From assembly GCA_004283105.1 (NCBI GenBank), contig SHLN01000017.1, positions 1-18,549 on the forward strand: a stretch of DNA of 18,549 nt, written 5' to 3'. The stretch's first letter is position 1, and every line of letters starts with the position of its first letter. Below the pieces are notes generated by a model. That model searched no databases, had not been told where the DNA came from, and saw only the letters and a program-made list of their open reading frames with translations. A program made the position numbers and the translations under genes. Of the stretch, positions 13,365 through 18,549 are shown piece by piece. The stretch is from Acidimicrobiia bacterium (GTDB lineage Bacteria; Actinomycetota; Acidimicrobiia; Spongiisociales; SHLN01).

Positions 13365-15032
13365 ATGGACCATCGAGCGACCGGGAGCCAGTTACCAGAG
13401 TTCACTGCGCCGGGTCGAAGGGGGCGGCTTGTGCTCGCAGCCGCCTGGGCCGTGCTTGGTGTTCTCGCGGCGATGCTCCTTCTCCTCGCGCCGGGGGCTG
13501 ATGCCAAGCAGAAGTTCATGTCCGGGTTTGGCGAGGCCTTTCCTTCCGCGGCCGGGTCGGCTCTCGACTCGTGCCTTCTCTGTCACACGGACCCGATGCG
13601 CCCCGGTGAGGACAACCTCAATCAGTATGGCGAGGACTGGGAGAATGGTGACTTCGGGGACAAGGACTATCGGGCGCCGGCGCTCCTCAATCGGGACTCC
13701 GATGGTGACGGTGTGACGAACAACGCCGAGATCCAACAGTTGTCCTTGCCGGGGGATCCGTCCAGTAGCGCTCCTCCAACGACCACGACCACTCTGCCCG
13801 GGACGCCCCCGGATGGGCAAGCCCTCTACGCGGGCCGCTGTGCCGACTGCCATGGGCCAAACGGAGGTGACCTCAACGGGACCAGCCTGGGGAGGTCGAC
13901 GTTCATCAGCATCACGATCGACGGCCAGGGAGGAATGCCGGCTCAGAACGGCCTCACAGGCGAACAGGTCGGCGCCATCTGGGACTACGTGACCGGAGCC
14001 GCCCCTGCAACCACCACGACGACGACGCCGGGGGCTACTACGACGACAACGGTGGCGGCTGCAGGTTCGGTGGTGTGGGCCGAGAGTTGCGCTGCGTGTC
14101 ATGGGCCGAACGGCGGCAATGTTGTTCCGACATCCAAGAGCCGGAGTCAATTGGTCTCTGAGATCACGAATGGGGTCGGGACGATGCGCGGCTTCCCGGA
14201 GCTCGGTTCGGTCCAGATTGGGAATGTCGCCGACTACTTGCTCGGCCTGAGCGTGACAACGACGACGACGCCGGGGGCCACCACGACCACGACGATCGCC
14301 CGCAGCGGCCGTGACGTCTATGCCGCCAGCTGTGCTCTCTGCCATGGAGCGGAAGGTGGCGACCTGCGCGGCCACTCGCTCGGCTTGTCCGACATCGTGG
14401 CAATCACCACCAATGGTTCCGGAACGATGCCCGGTTATGCCGCATCGCTCAGCGGTGAGGAGATTGCCAACGTGTCCGCCTATGTCGCATCGCTTGGCGC
14501 AAGCGCCGGGGTGACATCTACCACAATCGCCCCGGGCACCGTGCTGTCCGGCTCAACGCTCTATATGCAGAATTGCTCGGGGTGCCACGGCCTTCACGGA
14601 GAAGGCGGGCCGGGTGGGCCGGTTGCAGCGACCGGTCTCAGTCGTGCCGCCGTCATCGCAGTCACACGGGACGGAACGAGTGGCATGCCCGCCTATGCCT
14701 CCCGGCTGTCGAGCGGCGAGATCGCATCGATCGCCGACCACATCCTTGGGATGACGGGCAGCGGCACAACAACCACGGTGCCGGTTGATGGCTCGGAAGG
14801 TGCGAGTCCGGACTCCACCACCACGACGACTCTCGACGAGCGAGCCGAAGCATCGGTCACGCCGTCGGGCTCCGGTTCTGATTCCGGTCGCGGGCTGGCT
14901 GCCGATCCCGGGGAGCCGGTCGGGGAGAGTGGCCTTTCTGCCGGCCTCATGGCGGCAGTCTTTCTCGGGGTCATCGTGGCCGGCGGGGCCGTCTTCGCCT
15001 GGATGAGAGCCGTCCGAAACCTGGTCGGCTAG
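13365..15032 (+). CDS. Membrane-anchored five-heme c-type cytochrome
   Basis: This is a 555-residue exported multiheme cytochrome. A signal or anchor segment lies at about 22-47 after R-R-G-R. The first module has C70-L-L-C-H74 and then a calcium-loop-like D111-S-D-G-D-G-V117. Four further modules of about 80-90 residues each carry C-x-x-C-H at 159-163, 242-246, 323-327 and 404-408, with likely Met ligands at about M191, M274, M355 and M441. Thr-rich linkers separate modules, two of them near-identical (T-P-G-A-T type at about 216-229 and 298-310). A C-terminal TM at about 527-547 anchors it. The likely role is electron transfer across the cell-wall space. No Shine-Dalgarno precedes the ATG at 13365; a GTG at 13431 has AAGGGGG upstream but would leave no positive N-terminus. 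It is divergent from the UPF0104-like gene. Confidence 0.9.
   Translation: MDHRATGSQLPEFTAPGRRGRLVLAAAWAVLGVLAAMLLLLAPGADAKQKFMSGFGEAFPSAAGSALDSCLLCHTDPMRPGEDNLNQYGEDWENGDFGDKDYRAPALLNRDSDGDGVTNNAEIQQLSLPGDPSSSAPPTTTTTLPGTPPDGQALYAGRCADCHGPNGGDLNGTSLGRSTFISITIDGQGGMPAQNGLTGEQVGAIWDYVTGAAPATTTTTTPGATTTTTVAAAGSVVWAESCAACHGPNGGNVVPTSKSRSQLVSEITNGVGTMRGFPELGSVQIGNVADYLLGLSVTTTTTPGATTTTTIARSGRDVYAASCALCHGAEGGDLRGHSLGLSDIVAITTNGSGTMPGYAASLSGEEIANVSAYVASLGASAGVTSTTIAPGTVLSGSTLYMQNCSGCHGLHGEGGPGGPVAATGLSRAAVIAVTRDGTSGMPAYASRLSSGEIASIADHILGMTGSGTTTTVPVDGSEGASPDSTTTTTLDERAEASVTPSGSGSDSGRGLAADPGEPVGESGLSAGLMAAVFLGVIVAGGAVFAWMRAVRNLVG
14010..14294 (+). repeat. Duplicated Thr-linker sequence inside the cytochrome gene
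   Basis: The linker DNA at about 14010-14051 and 14256-14294 shares the run ACGACGACGCCGGGGGC and codes for T-rich stretches broken by P-G-A. The two linkers flank heme module 3, so the module and its linker may have been duplicated together by unequal recombination. Confidence 0.75.
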
Positions 15033-15066
15033 TCCCAGGGTCAGTTTGCTACGGCAACCGGGAGGC

Positions 15067-15123
15067 GTCACCGGTCACCGGGCCTCTGGCGCACCGCGCA
15101 TAGCTCATAGCGCACAGCTCAAT
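15067..15123. repeat. Heptamer repeats GTCACCG and GCKCAYA
   Basis: GTCACCG occurs twice at 15067-15080. GCGCACC, GCGCATA, GCTCATA, GCGCACA and GCTCAAT follow at 15089, 15096, 15103, 15110 and 15117. The array lies between the convergent cytochrome and DUF4032 genes and overlaps the DUF4032 stop codon by 1 nt. The second part has the same wording as the array at 1184. Confidence 0.85.
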
Positions 15124-16322
15124 TACTCCAGCTCATACCCCGGCAACCCGCCGGAGGCCCAGTCGTCGAAGGCGGTGTTGTTGCCGACGTCGTGACCGGC
15201 GTCCCGCGACAACACGAAGCGATGGTGGAGGAAGTCGCAATACCCCTGCAGCGGGTCGAGCCCCGGGGGAATCACCTCCCGGACCCGTGCCAGCCATGGC
15301 TCGAATACGCCGACCCGCCACCTGACCGCCCCGACCGCCTTCCCGGTGGCCGAGTCGCGGTCATCCTGGTGGGCGAGGAAGTATTGAAGGTCGGCGAGGA
15401 TCGTGCGGGCCTGTTTCTCGCTGGTCCAGATGCCGGTGAGCTCCTGCAGGCGGTTGCGATGGAAGCGGCGGCTTCCGACCCGGAGATTGAAGCGGAGCGC
15501 GTCACCGTCGGCCGGGTCGAGAGAAACGTCGTCGACCTCGAACCCGAGCTCGTTGAGGGCCCTGATTCGCTCGGTGATCCGCCAGCGTTCGCCCGGCCCG
15601 ATCGACTCCTCCCGGTGCAACTCAGCCCACAGGTTCCGGTACCGGTCGGCGATGTCTTCGCCGAGAGCGAGGTCCGCCTCGTCTATGTCCCGACCGGCGC
15701 GCGAGGCGATATCGGCCATTCCGCCGGCCACGTTGGTGATCATCACGTCGAGGTCCATCTCGCGCTGCCCATTGGATAGCCCGCTCACGTGCACCTCGGA
15801 CGTCTCTGTGTCGACGAGTGTGGCGGCGATCGAGTCGGCGTCGTACTGGTAGAGGACGTTGGAGAGCGAGCAGTCCCCCCAGTACAGGCCGAGGATGTGC
15901 AACTCGACGAGCAAGGCTGCGAACGCGTCGAGCATCTGATTGCGCCGCTTTCCGAACCCGGGCCCCTGCAACAATTCTCGGTAGCTGAACGAGTGATCGA
16001 GGTACTTGGTGATGACCGCCGTCGACCACTCCTCACTCTCGTCTACCCCCTCGCGCACGACGTATCCGGTGCCGATGACGGCGGGCCCGGCGACCGACTC
16101 CAGCCAGCGCAGGTTGTCCCACTCCGACTGGGCGGGCCTGCCCGGCAGCTCCTTGATCGCGTAGATGCCCTCGTCGTAGCCGACGAAGCGGACCTCGTGG
16201 CGGGAGATCCCCTTCGGGAGGTCCATCAGACGGGGATGGGTCCACTCGCGGATCGACCGCTCCCAGTCGAGGTCGAGGAAGTCGGGGTGCCCGGCTCGAA
16301 CGTTCAGGCGTGGCTTGATCAC
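15123..16322 (-). CDS. DUF4032 protein with kinase-like fold
   Basis: This is a 399-residue soluble protein matching actinobacterial DUF4032 proteins, often placed with the Kdo/WaaP-like lipopolysaccharide kinases. The N-terminal part looks kinase-like: K57 in Y-A-I-K-E, E67 as likely partner, a catalytic-loop equivalent G149-D-C-S-L-S-N155, and D171 in L-V-D-T-E. Residues from about 210 to 375 form the DUF4032 region, with a Trp/Arg-rich stretch near the end. The loop lacks HRD but keeps Asp and Asn at the right spacing, so activity is possible. The GTG at 16322 lies 9 nt after TAGCAT with no Shine-Dalgarno, suggesting a leaderless message. It is divergent from the DUF971 gene. Since actinobacteria lack LPS, the substrate is open. 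Confidence 0.85.
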   Translation of the reverse strand: MIKPRLNVRAGHPDFLDLDWERSIREWTHPRLMDLPKGISRHEVRFVGYDEGIYAIKELPGRPAQSEWDNLRWLESVAGPAVIGTGYVVREGVDESEEWSTAVITKYLDHSFSYRELLQGPGFGKRRNQMLDAFAALLVELHILGLYWGDCSLSNVLYQYDADSIAATLVDTETSEVHVSGLSNGQREMDLDVMITNVAGGMADIASRAGRDIDEADLALGEDIADRYRNLWAELHREESIGPGERWRITERIRALNELGFEVDDVSLDPADGDALRFNLRVGSRRFHRNRLQELTGIWTSEKQARTILADLQYFLAHQDDRDSATGKAVGAVRWRVGVFEPWLARVREVIPPGLDPLQGYCDFLHHRFVLSRDAGHDVGNNTAFDDWASGGLPGYELE

Positions 16323-16331
16323 AGTGGAGGG

Positions 16332-16337
16332 ATGCTA
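16332..16337 (-). promoter_or_regulatory. Putative -10 box TAGCAT, leaderless
   Basis: On the minus strand TAGCAT ends 9 nt before the GTG at 16322. It forms a divergent pair with TAGCCT at 16389-16394, and a heptamer array lies between them. Confidence 0.45.
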
Positions 16338-16343
16338 GGCAGC

Positions 16344-16378
16344 TGCTCGGTGCCCGCTATCCGCTGTTCGCTGTTCCC
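16344..16378. repeat. Degenerate heptamer repeat, unit TGYYCGC
   Basis: The units TGCTCGG, TGCCCGC, TATCCGC, TGTTCGC and TGTTCCC start at 16344, 16351, 16358, 16365 and 16372. They resemble TGCCCGC-TACCCGC at 4523-4536. The array fills the space between the two divergent putative -10 boxes. Confidence 0.8.
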
Positions 16379-16388
16379 GGTCTGGTTG

Positions 16389-16394
16389 TAGCCT
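16389..16394 (+). promoter_or_regulatory. Putative -10 box TAGCCT, leaderless
   Basis: TAGCCT ends 7 nt before the GTG at 16402, and there is no Shine-Dalgarno sequence before that codon. Confidence 0.45.
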
Positions 16395-16401
16395 CGGGCG
16401 G

Positions 16402-16707
16402 GTGGAAATCCCGACCCGAATCGAAGTGGAGGGCGGCGCCCTCCTCGTGCTGACCTGGCCGGACGGGCTCATCACCACCGTGCCGGCCCCGGTTCTGCGG
16501 GCCGGGTGCGAATGCGCGACCTGCCTCAACCCGGAGGGGGAGTCAGCCTGGATCGGCGACGCGGGCGCCGTCCGGATCCTCGATGCCTCGATCGTCGGTG
16601 CCTACGCACTCAATCTCGTGTTCGGGCCCGATCAGCACTCGACCGGCATCTTCCCCTTCGATCGACTGCGGGCCCTCGGCGATGCGACGGCCCCCCTGGA
16701 GGAATGA
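16402..16707 (+). CDS. DUF971 (GBBH-like N-terminal domain) protein
   Basis: This is a 101-residue stand-alone DUF971 protein, the domain also found at the N-terminus of gamma-butyrobetaine hydroxylases. The family features are L-T-W-P-D-G (17-22), the L-R-A-G-C-E-C-A-T-C segment with C36, C38 and C41, a central Y-A-L-N, and the closing H-S-T-G-I-F-P-F-D-R-L-R. The three Cys are a probable metal site. In other bacteria such short forms are often found near iron-sulfur-cluster genes, but no such genes are in this window. The GTG start is preceded by a -10-like box rather than a ribosome site. The stop TGA at 16705-16707 directly abuts the next ATG, so the two genes form an operon. Confidence 0.88.
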   Translation: MEIPTRIEVEGGALLVLTWPDGLITTVPAPVLRAGCECATCLNPEGESAWIGDAGAVRILDASIVGAYALNLVFGPDQHSTGIFPFDRLRALGDATAPLEE

Positions 16708-17343
16708 ATGGACATTGGCGTCGATCTCGTCGAGGCGTATCTGCGACTCAACGGCTACTTCACCGTTAGTGAGTTCGAAGTGTTGCGGGAAACCACGCCC
16801 GACAACTACCAGACGGTTACCGACGTCGACATCATCGCCGTCCGATTTCCCGGCCCCATCTACATCGCCGATTCGCACGGCAAGGGTGAGTCACCTTCCC
16901 TGTTGGTGGAGGACCCGACGCTCCAATTGGAGGATGACACCGTCGACGTCATCATCGCCGAGGTCAAGCAAGGCGAGGCCGTCTTCAATCCCGGACTCAC
17001 CAACCATCACACCTTGCACACGGTGTTGCAGCGGGTCGCCTGGCTCTACCAGGATGGCGTCCACCAGATCGCCCGAGACCTCGAGAAGGGTCTCGTCTGC
17101 TATCAGGCCGAGCCGGTCGATCGAAAGGTCCGCACCCGGCTGGTGGCCTTCGGCCGCAGCCCCGTCAACGACCTTCACACCATCAGCCTCACTCACGTGT
17201 TCGAGAAGATGATCGGCCAATTCGAGGAGTACGGCGACGCCCTCCGGGCCGCTCAGTTCAAGAACCCGGCGGCCGCCCTCATTCGTCTGCTCGTCAAGAC
17301 CGGGTTCGAGATCAGGAAGGACTCGCACCGGCAGTCGGAGTAG
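16708..17343 (+). CDS. PD-(D/E)XK-like hypothetical protein
   Basis: This is a 211-residue soluble protein that I do not recognise as a named family. It has a pattern compatible with a PD-(D/E)XK nuclease core: E9 in an N-terminal helix (L-V-E-A-Y-L), D41 in T-D-V-D-I-I-A-V, and E85-V-K87 in I-I-A-E-V-K-Q-G, with hydrophobic strands around each. The distance of about 44 residues between Asp and E-x-K is longer than usual because of an insert at about 48-78. The C-terminal half is helical. The ATG at 16708 has a strong GGAGGA at 16698-16703 and abuts the DUF971 stop. Its last 32 bp overlap, tail to tail, the 3' end of the alpha/beta hydrolase. Nuclease activity is an inference from motif only. 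Confidence 0.75.
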   Translation: MDIGVDLVEAYLRLNGYFTVSEFEVLRETTPDNYQTVTDVDIIAVRFPGPIYIADSHGKGESPSLLVEDPTLQLEDDTVDVIIAEVKQGEAVFNPGLTNHHTLHTVLQRVAWLYQDGVHQIARDLEKGLVCYQAEPVDRKVRTRLVAFGRSPVNDLHTISLTHVFEKMIGQFEEYGDALRAAQFKNPAAALIRLLVKTGFEIRKDSHRQSE

Positions 17344-18088
17344 GGCCCGGAACCGCGGTGATGATCCTCTGATAGGGCCGGGGAGCGTTGAAGCCGCTCC
17401 AGGTGCCCTCCGGTTGCGCAAGGCGGTCGGCGATGATGTAGAACGCGGCCGGATTGAACCCCAGTCCAACGTGGCTTCCTCGCACGCGCAGGTTTTCGGC
17501 GGTTGGGGCATCCTGGACGAGGCAGGTCCGCCACGGCACGATCCCGTCGCTGCGGGTGTGGACGGCGGTCACCGGCACGGCCAACGGGACTCCGTCATCG
17601 AGGAGCGGGTGACCGGGCACGTGGATCGCTCTGAGCGCTTCGAATAGTGGCGAGGCATTGGTGGAGCGCCGAGCGTCGGACCGGACCGGTGATCCGAGGG
17701 TGACCACTGAACGGATGAGCCTGGGGGTCCCGGCCGCAAGGTGGCGAGCGTAGATCCCGCCCAGGCTCCACCCCACGAGTGAGACGGCCTGCCCAGTGCG
17801 TTGGGCGGTCCGGTCGATGAGGGCGGGCATCTCGTTGACGACTCGCTCGGTCGGCCCGACGTTCCGGCCGAGGCCCCACCCCGCCGCCTCGTAGCCGAGC
17901 GTACGGAGCAGGCGCCGCAGCGGCCTGGTCGACCCGTCCGACGCCATGAATCCCGGGAGGACGAGGACGGGATGGCCGTCACCGTCGGGGAGCATCCGAA
18001 GAAAGGGGAGCAGCGTCACCGAGGTGGCAAGCTCACCGGAGGCCCGGACCGGCTCGGCGAGCGCTCGAACGAGGGCGGGGCGTTTCAC
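17312..18088 (-). CDS. Alpha/beta hydrolase (lipase/esterase-like)
   Basis: This is a 258-residue alpha/beta hydrolase. After a short N-terminal helix, V-L-V-L-P-G-F at 41-47 is the oxyanion strand. The nucleophile elbow is G106-W-S108-L-G-G, the acid is D181 in R-S-D-G-I-V-P-W, and the His is H206 in G-S-H-V-G-L-G. No signal peptide is clear, so it is probably cytoplasmic or weakly membrane-associated. The GTG at 18088 overlaps the acyltransferase stop by 4 nt (GTGA). This pairing with a wax-ester-synthase/DGAT gene suggests it acts on neutral lipids or their precursors. Earlier in-frame starts lie inside the acyltransferase gene and are rejected. The exact substrate is unknown. Confidence 0.88.
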   Translation of the reverse strand: MKRPALVRALAEPVRASGELATSVTLLPFLRMLPDGDGHPVLVLPGFMASDGSTRPLRRLLRTLGYEAAGWGLGRNVGPTERVVNEMPALIDRTAQRTGQAVSLVGWSLGGIYARHLAAGTPRLIRSVVTLGSPVRSDARRSTNASPLFEALRAIHVPGHPLLDDGVPLAVPVTAVHTRSDGIVPWRTCLVQDAPTAENLRVRGSHVGLGFNPAAFYIIADRLAQPEGTWSGFNAPRPYQRIITAVPGPTPTAGASPS

Positions 18089-18549
18089 AGCAAGAAGCCC
18101 TCGAGCTGGGCGACCTCGTCGTGAATCGAGTCCAGGATGGTCGCCAGGTCCGGGACGAGGTCGCGATCGGCAACGAGCCCGAAACAGAGTTGGCCGAGGT
18201 AGCTGTGGAGCGTGATGTTGAGGGCGGCGCCGTCGGTGATTGCAGAGACCGGGTAGTGACCTTCGAGCTGGGCACCGGCCAGGTAGAGCGGGAAGTGCGG
18301 GCCCGGCACGTTCGAGATGACGAGATTGAACGGTGTCCACCGTCCGCCGCGCCCGTTGCGGTAGGCGAGGCGGGCGGCCCGCGCTGCGATGGCCGGCGGG
18401 GCAAACTCGGCGAAGTCCTGCAGCATCGTTGCCGGGGTCGCCTGATGGGTGTCCCGTGCGATCTCCATGGTGTGATGAACGAACTCGAGTCGCTCGATGG
18501 GATCGGCCAGGTGGGTGCCGATCGGGGCGATCATGCCCGATACCTTGTT
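18085..18549 (-). CDS. WS/DGAT-type acyltransferase, C-terminal part
   Basis: The last 154 residues or so of a wax ester synthase/diacylglycerol acyltransferase are present. The gene continues past the right edge, so the N-terminal HHxxxDG catalytic site is not visible. The C-terminal domain is clear: N-L-V-I-S-N-V-P-G-P, then P-L-Y-L-A-G-A, then Y-P-V-S, followed by N-I-T-L-H-S-Y and G-L-V-A-D. Family members make wax esters or triacylglycerol from acyl-CoA and are common in lipid-storing actinobacteria. The stop overlaps the start of the alpha/beta hydrolase by 4 nt, so the two are co-transcribed. Confidence 0.93.
   Translation of the reverse strand, partial: NKVSGMIAPIGTHLADPIERLEFVHHTMEIARDTHQATPATMLQDFAEFAPPAIAARAARLAYRNGRGGRWTPFNLVISNVPGPHFPLYLAGAQLEGHYPVSAITDGAALNITLHSYLGQLCFGLVADRDLVPDLATILDSIHDEVAQLEGFLL

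Noticed and set aside
13431..13433. Alternative GTG start for the cytochrome
   Set aside because: It has a good AAGGGGG upstream, but the product would lack positive residues before the hydrophobic segment. It remains possible.

Overview
The window is GC-rich and gene-dense. It most likely comes from an actinobacterium outside the well-studied genera, possibly Acidimicrobiia-like, although I cannot confirm the taxon from sequence alone. The reasons are: a wax-ester-synthase/DGAT-type acyltransferase, a DUF4032 kinase-like protein, an MMPL-type RND transporter, lipoproteins and secreted proteins with no outer-membrane proteins, Thr-rich linkers in a surface cytochrome, frequent GTG/TTG starts, and several starts that look leaderless (a TAnnnT -10 box 7-9 nt before the start codon).

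Layout. 1-1131: a heptamer tandem repeat, a secreted protein with an internal duplication, and a strong 17-bp hairpin terminator. 1135-2352: more heptamer repeats, a small hypothetical gene, a vapBC toxin-antitoxin pair with a visible promoter and operator, and a hairpin. 2512-4454 (minus): an operon encoding a universal stress protein, a haloalkane-dehalogenase-like hydrolase and a small lipoprotein. 4675-5175: a flavin-reductase-like protein. 5305-8175 (minus): a 956-residue MMPL/RND exporter. 8258-12143 (plus): a tightly overlapping operon that starts with a possible 8-codon leader ORF. It continues with a PAP2-protein kinase membrane fusion, a lipoprotein and two intact PAP2 phosphatases. 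12039-13196 (minus): a UPF0104/LPG-synthase-TM protein whose 3' end overlaps the last PAP2 gene by 105 bp. 13365-15032: a membrane-anchored five-heme c-type cytochrome with Thr-rich linkers. 15123-16322 (minus): a DUF4032 kinase-like protein. 16402-17343: a DUF971 protein and a PD-(D/E)XK-like protein. 17312-18549 (minus): an acyltransferase, cut by the window edge, followed by an alpha/beta hydrolase.

How the parts may work together. The centre (5.3-13.2 kb) is a membrane-lipid module: an RND exporter, a PAP2 domain with lost catalytic residues fused to an apparently intact kinase, two intact PAP2 phosphatases, a lipoprotein and a flippase-like multispanning protein. A phosphorylation/dephosphorylation cycle on a lipid or polyprenyl carrier is a reasonable inference but is not shown by the sequence. 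The right end adds neutral-lipid (wax ester/triacylglycerol) metabolism.

The most unusual feature at the DNA level is a set of intergenic short tandem repeats that all have a 7-bp period. They occur at six intergenic or flanking loci, the unit differs between loci, several loci are related to each other, and two loci carry inverted pairs. None is inside a gene body; one array overlaps a stop codon by a few bases.
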